In this document: positions 38,186-46,950 of the stretch, piece after piece | Layout of the letters: every line of letters begins with the position of its first letter | Position numbering within the stretch: position 1 is the first letter of the stretch | NCBI RefSeq assembly: GCF_040833955.1 | Contig: NZ_CP162133.1 | Location: forward strand, 1,262,001 to 1,326,000 | DNA from: Leptospira sp. WS60.C2 | GTDB taxonomy: Bacteria; Spirochaetota; Leptospiria; Leptospirales; Leptospiraceae | Length of the DNA stretch: 64,000 bases | Reading direction: 5' to 3' | The notes under the pieces: model-generated | Told to the model about the DNA's origin: nothing | The model's database searches: none | Seen by the model: only the letters and a program-made list of their open reading frames with translations | Translations under genes and position numbers: made by a program

Positions 38186-38984
38186 ATACTTTTAGTCCTC
38201 TTCCTACATCACATATCGGAGGAATCTGAAATTCCCTTAAGTGTTTTTTTCGATGATTTAAGAGAAAAACAAACTCACCCTTCGCATTGGGAGGTTTTTC
38301 AGCCAATTCCCTAGGATTTGCATAGTAGACTACCTCTTCGAAGGCCTTTGTCAACTCCCTTCCTACGAGTACTTCCGTTTCTGGGAAGAGTTCCTCGAGC
38401 ATTGGGTACAACCGTGGTAATTTGTGGACGGATTCATAAAACACAATGAGTCCATCGATTTCCCGTGCTTTCTCTAATTCTCGGCGTTTCTTAGTCGGTT
38501 TTTCAGAGAGAAATCCCAAAAAATAAGTTGGGTTCACTTGAAATCCTGAAACAGAGAGTAAGGCAGTGAGAGCGGAAGCACCAGGAATGGGAACGATCGG
38601 AATTTTGTTTTCTCTTGCGATACGAACCATTTGGCTTCCTGGATCGGAGATACCAGGGGTTCCCGCATCGGATACGAGAGCCATCGACTTTCCTTGTCGT
38701 AGTTGTTCTAAGACATTGGCATAGGGAGTTTCAGAATGGTCTTTGTACAGGGCAAGCACCTGTGTGTTGATTCCTAGTTTATGAAATAAAGACTTTGTTT
38801 CTTTTGTGGATTCGCAGAGGACAAGATCTACTGTCTTTAACACTTCGATGGCTCGTAGGGTGATGTCTCCCATGTTGCCGATCGGAGTGGCAACCACATA
38901 AAGAGTACCTGCTTCTCGTTTAGGGGCCAACGGCTTGGCATCCAGGAGGGGATTGACCTGCGGGGCAAGTACATCCCAATTCAT
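38172..38984 (-). CDS. rsmI: 16S rRNA 2'-O-ribose C1402 methyltransferase RsmI
   Basis: RsmI methylates the ribose of C1402 in the decoding centre. The 270-residue protein has the YVVATPIGNMGDITLRA start, the LVSDAGTPGISDPG loop and VPIPGASALTALLSVSG, all diagnostic of the tetrapyrrole-methylase-fold RsmI group. ATG 38984 has AAGGG 5 bp upstream, although this makes it overlap the lipoprotein gene by 65 bp; TTG 38930 would cut the overlap to 11 bp and still begin before the conserved core. The frame upstream of 38984 is not part of the gene. Confidence 0.92.
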   Translation of the reverse strand: MNWDVLAPQVNPLLDAKPLAPKREAGTLYVVATPIGNMGDITLRAIEVLKTVDLVLCESTKETKSLFHKLGINTQVLALYKDHSETPYANVLEQLRQGKSMALVSDAGTPGISDPGSQMVRIARENKIPIVPIPGASALTALLSVSGFQVNPTYFLGFLSEKPTKKRRELEKAREIDGLIVFYESVHKLPRLYPMLEELFPETEVLVGRELTKAFEEVVYYANPRELAEKPPNAKGEFVFLLNHRKKHLREFQIPPICDVGRGLKVYEHR

Positions 38985-39660
38985 TATTGCCCTTTGTACA
39001 CGGGTTACACGCCGTTCCCAGGGCACACGCGGTTGGAGTTCCACAAGAAGGATTCGAACAGGTGGCAGAATTACAACCAACACCGACAGCACATAGAGTT
39101 TGTATGTCGTTTACATTTTTAGGAATCGCACAAGTCGTCACAGGTGTAGAAGGATTCGAAATGAGTCCTCCCGTGAGCATGGATCGTAAGGTAAAATTGT
39201 AAATTTGGCATTTTTGGAAAAATTCAGTCCCAGGAGGAGGGACAGCAAATCGGATTCGTTTTGTGATAACTTGACTAGATGCTGTCGAGGCTTGAAACGG
39301 CAGATGTGGAAAACTGGGTTGGACTCCATCTTCTAACCATTCCCCTTGCACTGTTTGGATGATCCCAGGGAATGCTGTCGTCACATAGAGATTGTATCCC
39401 ACAAATTGCGGTTCACGATTTGTGACAAAATATCGTAAGATAAATTCAGGTCTTGGGTCTGCAGAAAAATTGAAAATATCGGTTTGGTAGTCGTTTGTGA
39501 TATTACTATTCACTGCCACAACAGACAAAATCTGCGGTACATTGGCAGGCACGAGAAACACAAAGGGTGCCACTGGGGTGTCTGTGTTCACTCCACAATG
39601 AAAAAAAGAGAGAAAAGATACGCAGACATAGTAAATTGGATGTAAAGAAGGAAAACGCAT
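38920..39660 (-). CDS. Lipoprotein with cysteine-rich tail
   Basis: A 246-residue predicted lipoprotein. The signal peptide YYVCVSFLSFFHC ends in a spirochaetal lipobox (F-F-H-C). The body is beta-rich, perhaps fibronectin-like (PEFILRYFVTNREPQFVGYNLYV). The last 70 residues hold 11 cysteines with Gly, Ser and Pro, suggesting a disulfide-bonded or metal-binding surface tail. No family is recognised. It lies upstream of rsmI on the same strand and overlaps its start; its own promoter must be in the 42-bp gap before the divergent gene. Confidence 0.7.
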   Translation of the reverse strand: MRFPSLHPIYYVCVSFLSFFHCGVNTDTPVAPFVFLVPANVPQILSVVAVNSNITNDYQTDIFNFSADPRPEFILRYFVTNREPQFVGYNLYVTTAFPGIIQTVQGEWLEDGVQPSFPHLPFQASTASSQVITKRIRFAVPPPGTEFFQKCQIYNFTLRSMLTGGLISNPSTPVTTCAIPKNVNDIQTLCAVGVGCNSATCSNPSCGTPTACALGTACNPCTKGNNELGCTCPAGQSPPGCQAVGP

Positions 39661-39702
39661 TCGATTTCTCGTTTCTCTTCCAAGTTTTCAGGAATTCAAT
39701 CT

Positions 39703-40398
39703 ATGGGAATCCAAAAAAAATTACTCTTTGTCTCCATTTCACTCATTGGTCTCTTTTTTCTCATCCTCCTTATGCTCGGTGGGGAGGACGAAGAGGAACT
39801 CCGTCGCAAAAAAGAAAGAAGTTCTCAGGCTCTTGCTTTATTCGGAGGTGGATCTGGAAACCCCAAAGGCACAAATCGATTGGGAGTGCGGGGAGAAGAC
39901 TCGGGTTCCATTTTTGATTCCGATTATTATAATGCAGGTGGCATGCGTTATGAAGATGATCCCAGTATCGCGGCTTCCGATTCGGGTGAGGTGCCTATCA
40001 ACCCACAAACAGGGAAACCGTATCCTCCTGAGGCAATGCAGGCATTTGAGGAACTACGGGAACAATTTCCAGACAATGATCTCATTCCCAAACGGATGAC
40101 ACCTGAGGAAAAACAAAAACAAGCAGATTTGAATCAAAAAATTGCCAGAGCCACCAATTCAGTGTTTGGCGGAAATGCGAATGCTACTGATCTTACTTTG
40201 TATTACGGTCATGTTCGCAAACAAGGGAAAGACAGATTAGAGATCATTAACTATCTGATTGAATCCCAAGGTGGGGATGACCCAGAAATGGATAAAAAAT
40301 TCCAAGAGATCTTAAAAAACATCCAATACCAAAACGAACAAATCGAAAAAGAAGCGGCCAATGCATTTGCGAAGGCTGGATTACAACCACCTCCTTAA
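39703..40398 (+). CDS. Membrane-anchored hypothetical protein
   Basis: A 231-residue protein with an N-terminal membrane segment (LLFVSISLIGLFFLILLML), then a charged GEDEEELRRKKER stretch, a low-complexity Gly/Asp/Ser region and a helical C-terminal part (EKQKQADLNQKIARATN...). A PPEAMQAFEELREQFPDNDLIP stretch may be a short domain. It probably faces the periplasm or cytoplasm as a single-pass protein. I recognise no family. It is convergent with nadE, overlapping its end by 4 bp. Confidence 0.65.
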   Translation: MGIQKKLLFVSISLIGLFFLILLMLGGEDEEELRRKKERSSQALALFGGGSGNPKGTNRLGVRGEDSGSIFDSDYYNAGGMRYEDDPSIAASDSGEVPINPQTGKPYPPEAMQAFEELREQFPDNDLIPKRMTPEEKQKQADLNQKIARATNSVFGGNANATDLTLYYGHVRKQGKDRLEIINYLIESQGGDDPEMDKKFQEILKNIQYQNEQIEKEAANAFAKAGLQPPP

Positions 40399-42347
40399 GT
40401 TTCTTTGGAGAGAATGGGAAATCGGTAACTGGATTTGGGATCGAGTCCATATACATCTAAATGGAATGAGGGTGGAAGCCTTTCTCGTTTCCATTGTGAG
40501 ATCGCAAACAGTTTCTTAAATTTTTGTAAATAACTAAGCAGTTGTTCCTTGGTTTCCCAAGGAAATTCATTTGTGATTTCTGCAAGGATCGCCTCTTCGT
40601 CCATTCCTAAGGCCACCCATTTGGACTCGATTGAATTTAAAATAGGATAGGGCATTAGATCCTTTTCGTCTTCTTGGTGTTCAGTGAGAGGTTTCAGTTC
40701 TGCTGTTGGTTTTGTGGTTCGTAACAATTGAATGGAATGTTTGGGTGAAATAAATCGATTGTTTTCCTTTTGAATGTCATCGAGCCAATCGAGGAGAAAT
40801 TCTTTACTGACTCCTGCAAGAGGTGCGATCGATCCAGAAGAATCCCCATCCATCGTTGTGTATCCCACCGCCGCTTCGCTTCGGTTTCCCGTGGATAAAA
40901 GTAGATGACCATTTAGGTTTGCAAGTAACCAAATCAGAGGAGAGCGCACTCTTGCTTGAATGTTTTGTAGAGCAAGATCGTGTTCTTTCCAGTTGAGTTT
41001 GGTTTGTTTCACAGATTCGATCAGGGAAACGGATGTGGAAACCATTTCGTCGATGGAGATGGAGTGAAATTCACATCCTAATTCCTCGCTTAAAGTTTTT
41101 GCGATTTCTTCTGTGATGGAAGAATTGTTTTTTGTTTTTTGATATAAGGTTACAAGAAGGTTTGTTTCGTTTAGCCCAAGTTTTGCGAAGATTTCGGTAC
41201 CGAGTTCTTCCTTTGCTAACTTGATCAATGTGGATACGAGTAGGGCACAAGTGGCACTATCGGCACCGCCAGAAAGAGACAGCGTGTATCCCTTTGTTTT
41301 TGATTTTCGTAAGTAATCAAAAAGACCAAGGGAAACAGCTTTTGTAAATTCTTCAAACTGACTCAAATCCTCACTAACGATGGGAGTTTGCATCTTTGTT
41401 TCGAACGTTTTGTTTCGTTTGTCGAATACCTGCAACCGGTTTGGTGTTTTAGTGGATTCTATTGGATCATTGGTTAAACTGATTCCTGGGATCTCGTTTG
41501 GAAACGGATTCGGATGAGGTTCTCGCAAATGGCGCGCTTTGGAAGCTTGGATTTCTTCTTTAGAGAATTGATGGGTTGTGATTTCAAAATCGGTGAAGTG
41601 GAGTCGTTTTCCTTCTTTCACAATCGCACCAGAAGAAGCAAAAAGTGCTCCCCCTTCAAAGATGATCCGTCCTGATTCGTTACCACAAAGATTCGTGAAT
41701 ACTTGTAAGTTGTTTTGGTTTCGACTCGCCTCTTGGAAAATTTGGCGCCGAATGTTTTGTTTTCCCAAAGCAAAATGGGAGGCACCAGGAGATAGAACGA
41801 CATCTGCCCCAGCCAAATTGTAACGCTGGGAAGGTTTGATCACAGACCAACTATCTTCACAAATTTCGATCGCAAAACGGAAGCCCATGTAAGTGAACAA
41901 AAAATGTCCAAACGGAACTTCGGTATGGCCCAAAAGAATGGTTTTGTTTTGAAAGGAAATAGGTGCATAAAACCAACGTCGTTCATAGTGTACGCCTGTG
42001 TTTGCTAAATTGAGTTTTGGAACGAGTCCTTGGATTTTTCCATCAAATAAAACTGCCATACAATTGTATAAAAAAGAATCTACGAAAACAGGGAGTCCCA
42101 CAACCACAGCCTGGTTGGGAGAAATGGTTTTGATTTTGTTTAAAACTTGGATGGATTTATCCCAAACACTGGGTCTATAAAATGCATCCTCGCATCCATA
42201 CCCAGATATGCAAAGTTCTGGAAACAGGATGAGGTCTGCCTCTTCCGCTTCTCTGGATCGGATGGCAGATGCAATGGTTTCAAAATTGCCTAAAAAGTCG
42301 AGGGGAGTGGTATTTTGGGAAACAGCGGCAATTTTATATTTTGTCAT
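40395..42347 (-). CDS. nadE: Glutamine-dependent NAD+ synthetase
   Basis: NadE converts nicotinate adenine dinucleotide to NAD+ using glutamine. The two-domain protein (650 residues from ATG 42347) has an N-terminal nitrilase-type amidase with Glu in LFPELCISGYG, Lys in VPKLNLA and Cys in IEICEDSW, followed by the synthetase with the ATP PP-loop SLSGGADSA and the STGNRSEAAVGY segment. The domain order and length are those of the glutamine-dependent form. The frame extends 12 codons further, but family alignment and a 14-bp overlap with waaA favour ATG 42347. Confidence 0.94.
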   Translation of the reverse strand: MTKYKIAAVSQNTTPLDFLGNFETIASAIRSREAEEADLILFPELCISGYGCEDAFYRPSVWDKSIQVLNKIKTISPNQAVVVGLPVFVDSFLYNCMAVLFDGKIQGLVPKLNLANTGVHYERRWFYAPISFQNKTILLGHTEVPFGHFLFTYMGFRFAIEICEDSWSVIKPSQRYNLAGADVVLSPGASHFALGKQNIRRQIFQEASRNQNNLQVFTNLCGNESGRIIFEGGALFASSGAIVKEGKRLHFTDFEITTHQFSKEEIQASKARHLREPHPNPFPNEIPGISLTNDPIESTKTPNRLQVFDKRNKTFETKMQTPIVSEDLSQFEEFTKAVSLGLFDYLRKSKTKGYTLSLSGGADSATCALLVSTLIKLAKEELGTEIFAKLGLNETNLLVTLYQKTKNNSSITEEIAKTLSEELGCEFHSISIDEMVSTSVSLIESVKQTKLNWKEHDLALQNIQARVRSPLIWLLANLNGHLLLSTGNRSEAAVGYTTMDGDSSGSIAPLAGVSKEFLLDWLDDIQKENNRFISPKHSIQLLRTTKPTAELKPLTEHQEDEKDLMPYPILNSIESKWVALGMDEEAILAEITNEFPWETKEQLLSYLQKFKKLFAISQWKRERLPPSFHLDVYGLDPKSSYRFPILSKET

Positions 42348-43611
42348 ACGGAAAAACTCGGTTATAAATCTTTTCCGATGCACCTCTGTTTTCTACAACA
42401 AAGTTTCGATTGGTAGTACCCATCTTTTCTCTGAGGTCTTTGTCATTCACAAGTTTCTGGAAGTGTAAAACAAAATCAGATTCTGAATTTGTTTTGAAGA
42501 GACCACCTAATTCATGCATAACGATTGCTTCTGGAGCGTTTTGAATTTTAGGTCCAGTGATGATGGGTAGACCCAAAGCTGCAGGTTCAATGGTATTATG
42601 GATTCGGTTGTGGAAAGCACCTCCCACGTAGGCAAAACTGCCATACTGGTAAGCAAAAGCCAATATTCCCAGTACATCAAAGAGTAAAAATTTAGGAAGT
42701 GGGTCATTCCCCTTTACTTCTGAAAACACAGAAACTGATCCATAGGCGGATAGTTTGGACTTAAAATCCATCATCCGTTTGGGTTCCCATTTATGAGGAA
42801 ATATCCAATAGGACATTTCATCTCTTTGCGTTCGTAAATAGGATAAAAAATGGGATTCGCAGATCGGATAGGTGGAACCGAGTATGACTGGTTTTGTTTC
42901 TGAGAGAAAGAGTTTTTCCTTTTTGACAAAGTCTGTAAACATTGGGTTCGGTGATTTTTGTTCCAATTTATTCAATACGGATTCAAACCTTGTATCTCCC
43001 AAGACACGAAAGTCAGTGCCAGTATTCACAAGCCCTTCAAATTCTTTTGCCATCAATTCATGGCTTGGATAAATTCCAGAAAGATGACTAAATGAAGTTT
43101 TGGTGAGAATCCGAACCAGTGGATTTTTTCTGGAAGACTGTGAGGATAAACTAGCACAACATAGATAGGTTTTCGTTCCATAATGATGCGCATTTTTTAA
43201 GAGATTGGGCCAAGTATCCCAAGCCATAATGAATAAAAATTTGGGACGAAACCATTGAAAGAGTTTTGAATAAGCAAATGGCAGATCAAACGGGAGATAA
43301 AAATAGGCATCAGCCAATGGATCTGTAAAAGCAGTTTCTTTTACAGAAGAGGAAAATACAGATTGGATGATAAACACATTTGGCCTATGACTTCGAATGG
43401 TTTCAGTCAGGGCTTTTGCCTGATCCAGTTCTCCTACACTTGCAGAATGAAGCCAAATCACCGCTCTATCTCCAGGATTTTGAGTTAACAATTGTTTGTA
43501 GGAATTTTTTCGTTTCTTCAGTTCTGTTCGGATTTTTTTAGAGAAGAGAGAAAGAATATTTAAGAAAGTCCAAACCATTAAAATGAGAAGGTTGTAAAAA
43601 AAATAAACCAT
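42334..43611 (-). CDS. waaA: 3-deoxy-D-manno-octulosonic acid transferase (WaaA/KdtA)
   Basis: WaaA adds Kdo to lipid A in the inner membrane. The 425-residue GT-B glycosyltransferase has an N-terminal membrane anchor, the HSASVGELDQAK acceptor motif, AWDTWPNLL (where most members have E-x-x-LWPN), the FPHKWEP region and the donor-site HNTIEPAALGLPIITGP. It starts directly after the FlaA-like gene's stop (TAA then ATG) and overlaps nadE, so the three minus-strand genes form one transcript. Confidence 0.9.
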   Translation of the reverse strand: MVYFFYNLLILMVWTFLNILSLFSKKIRTELKKRKNSYKQLLTQNPGDRAVIWLHSASVGELDQAKALTETIRSHRPNVFIIQSVFSSSVKETAFTDPLADAYFYLPFDLPFAYSKLFQWFRPKFLFIMAWDTWPNLLKNAHHYGTKTYLCCASLSSQSSRKNPLVRILTKTSFSHLSGIYPSHELMAKEFEGLVNTGTDFRVLGDTRFESVLNKLEQKSPNPMFTDFVKKEKLFLSETKPVILGSTYPICESHFLSYLRTQRDEMSYWIFPHKWEPKRMMDFKSKLSAYGSVSVFSEVKGNDPLPKFLLFDVLGILAFAYQYGSFAYVGGAFHNRIHNTIEPAALGLPIITGPKIQNAPEAIVMHELGGLFKTNSESDFVLHFQKLVNDKDLREKMGTTNRNFVVENRGASEKIYNRVFPYDKI

Positions 43612-44358
43612 TTATCGCTTGTTACCCCAAGTATCATTCACTTCCGCTCCTGGATAACTGAATGTACGTTTGTCTATGACAAAACTCAAATTATCAAAAT
43701 ACAAATGAAACTCTCCCTTGTTTTGAGAAGCGAGACTTTTTAAACGAAAGGAAGCAAAGGAAATAGGGAAGGACATAGATTGGATGAGCCTTGTGTTTTC
43801 TCTTGGTAGATTGATTTTAAATTCTAACCTTCGCCAACCAACAAAATTTAAGGTTCCCAAATCAAAATATAAGTCTTTGGATTTTTTTTGTGAAAGTCCC
43901 ATACTCAAATTGATATGGTGACCTTCTGAATACACCCAAAGGATTCCTTGGATGGGAATTCCTAAGGGAAGGAGGATGGGATCTTTGGGACGGATTTCCC
44001 AGTGGTCAAGCCTTGGATTTTCCACATAACTTTGCAAAAGAAAACTAGTTTGGTTTTGTAAGTTGGGGTAACCAGATTCTTTGAGTAATTTGGATTCTTC
44101 TTGGAAGGCCTCTGACTTTGTTATCTTTGCGGCAAATTGGGTGTCCGCTAAAAAGGAGTCCACACGGTAAAAACTCCATGGTCTTTCCCCTTCAAAATCC
44201 TCTACCAAGTAGAGTAAATACTGTGAGTCCATGGCAAGGGCCGATTTTAAAATCTGCACACTTCCTAGTTCATCTGGATCATGAGGCCTCGGAAGAGACA
44301 AAAGACTGGCAAAACTGAGGGAGAAACCGAGGTAGATTGTAATTTTTTTTAGGTTCAA
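43612..44358 (-). CDS. FlaA-like (endoflagellar sheath family) exported protein
   Basis: A 248-residue protein starting at TTG 44358 with an N-terminal signal peptide (IYLGFSLSFASLLSLP). Three segments match the spirochaetal FlaA pattern: VEDFEG with a following W-S-F, the LGTLNFVGWRRLEFKI stretch near residue 170, and a terminal FHLYFDNLSFVID. FlaA proteins coat the periplasmic flagellar filament of spirochaetes. This copy sits alone beside waaA, not in a flaA1-flaA2 pair, and its middle region is divergent, so it may be an accessory sheath protein or an unrelated carbohydrate-binding-like relative. Confidence 0.6.
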   Translation of the reverse strand: MNLKKITIYLGFSLSFASLLSLPRPHDPDELGSVQILKSALAMDSQYLLYLVEDFEGERPWSFYRVDSFLADTQFAAKITKSEAFQEESKLLKESGYPNLQNQTSFLLQSYVENPRLDHWEIRPKDPILLPLGIPIQGILWVYSEGHHINLSMGLSQKKSKDLYFDLGTLNFVGWRRLEFKINLPRENTRLIQSMSFPISFASFRLKSLASQNKGEFHLYFDNLSFVIDKRTFSYPGAEVNDTWGNKR

Positions 44359-44430
44359 TATGATTTCTCACTTTTCGAAAGCACAAAAACGTGTACTCTA
44401 TCCGTATCAAAGGAAAGGAATCCGCACGTC

Positions 44431-45231
44431 ATGGGCCGCCGCGACAATTTGAAAATACTCACAACTGCCATTCTAGTGGTCCTACTTCTTTCATCGTTCA
44501 TTTTCGCATTTATCTATAGAAACGAAATCTACCAAAAGCTCCAAACCATCGGAAAAAACAAAGAAGTGGAGATGATGGACCGAGAAATCGCAAAATCTCC
44601 TGAAACCATTCCCCCTCCTAAACTTCCGAAGAACGATTCCGACAGCAATGATTCCTATGAAGACAGGTCCAAACTTCCAGATCTTCCAAGTTTGGATGAT
44701 ATGGAACCTGAGCCAGGCAGACAAAGATCTGTTTCAGTGGCTTCTTCTACCAAAGGCAAGGAACCGAAAGACAGTGCGACAAGACTTAAGGAAAAACTAG
44801 ACCAAGTCGAGGAAGAAATTTCACCAAAAGAGATCGACAAACCTTCTAAAAAAATAACATCGAAAGAAAAGACCACCAAACCAATCGAAGAGGAAGCAGT
44901 CTCAAACCGAACGGAAGATTCATCGGTCAAAACGAAGAAGGTAGATTCTAAATCCAAACAAACAAAGAGCGAAACTATTTCTTCCGCAAAAACAGCTAAA
45001 TCGAAACAAAAGGTTTCGGTAACAAAAACCACAAAACCAAAAATCACGAAATATAAAGAAACTTCTGTATCTCAAAAAACAAACACAAAACAATCGGGAA
45101 AACATTCCTCTTTGGAAGTCAGGATGAGAGATGTGGAACAAAAATTAAGTTCCCAAAATGATCGGAATGAAAAACGATTTTTGGAAATCGAACGGCGCAT
45201 CGATTCGTTAGAGAAAGCCTTAGCTAAGTAA
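44431..45231 (+). CDS. Membrane-anchored Lys/Ser/Thr-rich protein
   Basis: A 266-residue protein with a single N-terminal membrane segment (LTTAILVVLLLSSFIFAFIY), a long disordered region rich in Lys, Ser, Thr and Glu, and a C-terminal coiled coil (LEVRMRDVEQKL...RIDSLEKAL). The architecture resembles spacer proteins that tether something to the membrane or bridge to nucleic acid or envelope polymers, but no family is recognised. ATG 44431 has AAAGGAAAGGAA upstream. It is followed by yggS after two bases. Confidence 0.65.
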   Translation: MGRRDNLKILTTAILVVLLLSSFIFAFIYRNEIYQKLQTIGKNKEVEMMDREIAKSPETIPPPKLPKNDSDSNDSYEDRSKLPDLPSLDDMEPEPGRQRSVSVASSTKGKEPKDSATRLKEKLDQVEEEISPKEIDKPSKKITSKEKTTKPIEEEAVSNRTEDSSVKTKKVDSKSKQTKSETISSAKTAKSKQKVSVTKTTKPKITKYKETSVSQKTNTKQSGKHSSLEVRMRDVEQKLSSQNDRNEKRFLEIERRIDSLEKALAK

Positions 45232-45233
45232 TC

Positions 45234-45932
45234 GTGTCGGATTACATTTCGATCTACCAGTCCATCCAAAATGAATGCAAAACAATGGCAAAGGGGACAC
45301 CTCCTGTCATTATCGCTGTATCCAAAACAAAACCTTATGAAGTGATACGAGAGGCCTATTTACAAGGGATCCGTGAATTTGGAGAAAATTATATTCCGGA
45401 AGCGATTGAAAAATTCACAAAATTAAGAGAAGAATTCCCTGAGTCAATCGAGTCAGTCCATGTCCATCATATTGGCCCTGTGCAGTCGGGAACCTTACGT
45501 AAGTTATTTGGTATTTTCTCTTACACACATGGTGTGGGTTCTTTTTCCAGTTTAACAGAGTTATTGAAACGAGCTGAAAAAGAAAAAAAGACAATTCGTT
45601 ATTTTTTGCAAACCAATCTGACTTCTGAAAATACGAAACATGGTTTTCCTCTGGAGACACTTCTTTTGAAAGGCGATGATTTGCTTACGTTTCAAAACGA
45701 GTATTGTATTTGGGAAGGATTTATGGGTATGGGGCCTTCTTCGGGAGACCTCGCCCAAACAAGAGATGTTTTTACAAAACTGGCGTCATTTCGAAACACC
45801 TACTTTCCCCATAAGCAACTTTCGATGGGGATGAGTGGGGATTATGAAATGGCTGTAGAACTTGGATCTAATTTTGTCAGGATTGGTTCCAAAATATTTG
45901 GAGAGAGGGATTATGGCACACACACCGTTTAA
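45234..45932 (+). CDS. YggS/PLPBP pyridoxal-phosphate homeostasis protein
   Basis: YggS-type proteins bind pyridoxal 5'-phosphate on an alanine-racemase-like barrel without known catalysis and buffer vitamin B6 and amino-acid pools. The 232-residue protein has the PLP lysine in AVSKTKP, FGENYIPEA, HHIGPVQSG (HxIGxLQ in most members), MGMSGDYEMAVELGSNFVRIGSKIFG at the C-terminus. It starts with GTG 45234 and overlaps proC by 20 bp, the common yggS-proC pairing. Confidence 0.9.
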   Translation: MSDYISIYQSIQNECKTMAKGTPPVIIAVSKTKPYEVIREAYLQGIREFGENYIPEAIEKFTKLREEFPESIESVHVHHIGPVQSGTLRKLFGIFSYTHGVGSFSSLTELLKRAEKEKKTIRYFLQTNLTSENTKHGFPLETLLLKGDDLLTFQNEYCIWEGFMGMGPSSGDLAQTRDVFTKLASFRNTYFPHKQLSMGMSGDYEMAVELGSNFVRIGSKIFGERDYGTHTV

Positions 45933-46704
45933 ATCAGTGGGAATGGTAGGGCTTGGAAAAATGGGCGGGGCCATGGCAAAGGCACTTGTCTCCCAAGGCA
46001 CGAAGGTATTTGCTTTTGATCCGAATTTGAAAGAAACATCCGTGGAAGGTGTCACGCTCGTTTCCACATTGGAAACCCTTGCGAGTGAAGCAGGCATCAT
46101 CGTCATCGCAGTGAAACCAAATCTCGTCGAACCAGTACTCGCTGAATTTCAAAAACCAGCCATTTTTGTTTCCATTGCCGCAGGGATTTCCTATTCCCAA
46201 CTTGTGGCCAAAACGCCACAAGGATCCACTTGCGTTCGGGTCATGCCCAATTTGCCACTTGTTGCCAACCGGGGAGCTATGGGTTACTTCTGTGAAGACC
46301 AAGCGGTTGCTCATGTGGAACGACTCTTCTATGGATTGGGGGATTCGTTTCGTGTCACAAAGGAATCACTTATGGATGCTGTGACAGGGCTTTCTGGCTC
46401 GGGACCTGCCTATGTCCTAACCTTTTTGCAAGCCATGGCGGAAGGAGGTTTGCAAGAGGGACTCAGTTACGAAGAATCGCTTGGCCTTGCCATGGAGACA
46501 ATTGAGGGAACTCTTGTTTACTTTCGCCAATTGAGAAGAAAAGACCAAAATTTACACCCTATGGAAGTGCGAAATTGGGTTACATCTCCTGGAGGAACGA
46601 CCATTCATGGTTTAGATGCTTTGGAGAGAGGCGGCTTTTCCACCGCAGTGCGAGATGCCATTCGACGGGCAACAGAGAGAAGTAAAGAATTAGGGAAAGG
46701 ATGA
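45913..46704 (+). CDS. proC: Pyrroline-5-carboxylate reductase
   Basis: ProC makes proline from pyrroline-5-carboxylate with NAD(P)H. The 263-residue protein has the Rossmann GLGKMGGAMA start, VRVMPNLP, and the C-terminal dimer motif TGLSGSGPAYV with SPGGTTIHGLDALERGG. ATG 45913 is chosen because it is preceded by GAGAGAGGGA and starts just before the Rossmann strand; the longer frame from 45862 lies in yggS. Confidence 0.95.
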   Translation: MAHTPFKSVGMVGLGKMGGAMAKALVSQGTKVFAFDPNLKETSVEGVTLVSTLETLASEAGIIVIAVKPNLVEPVLAEFQKPAIFVSIAAGISYSQLVAKTPQGSTCVRVMPNLPLVANRGAMGYFCEDQAVAHVERLFYGLGDSFRVTKESLMDAVTGLSGSGPAYVLTFLQAMAEGGLQEGLSYEESLGLAMETIEGTLVYFRQLRRKDQNLHPMEVRNWVTSPGGTTIHGLDALERGGFSTAVRDAIRRATERSKELGKG

Positions 46705-46710
46705 TAACGG

Positions 46711-46785
<75 letters not shown>

Positions 46786-46793
46786 ATAAGACC

Positions 46794-46821
46794 ATTGTTT
46801 TGAAGATTGCTTTATTGTCAA
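46794..46821 (-). promoter_or_regulatory. Promoter of tRNA-fMet
   Basis: On the minus strand a perfect TTGACA (46816-46821) is followed after 16 bp by AACAAT (46794-46799, four of six -10 bases). The predicted start, near 46787, lies about 4 bp before the mature tRNA, a spacing normal for stable RNA genes. Confidence 0.6.
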
Positions 46822-46950
46822 CACAATGAAAGAAGAAACTTTCAAATCAGCAACTGCTCTTAAATTTATCGATTTCCGCCAAAATCTTACTTTACAGGCG
46901 TCCAATAAGGAGGATGATTCCTATCTTATATACAATTCTGGTGGTGCGTT

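Noticed and set aside
38985..39092. Upstream extension of rsmI
   Set aside because: These codons lie inside the lipoprotein gene in another frame and do not resemble RsmI; a good ribosome site precedes ATG 38984.
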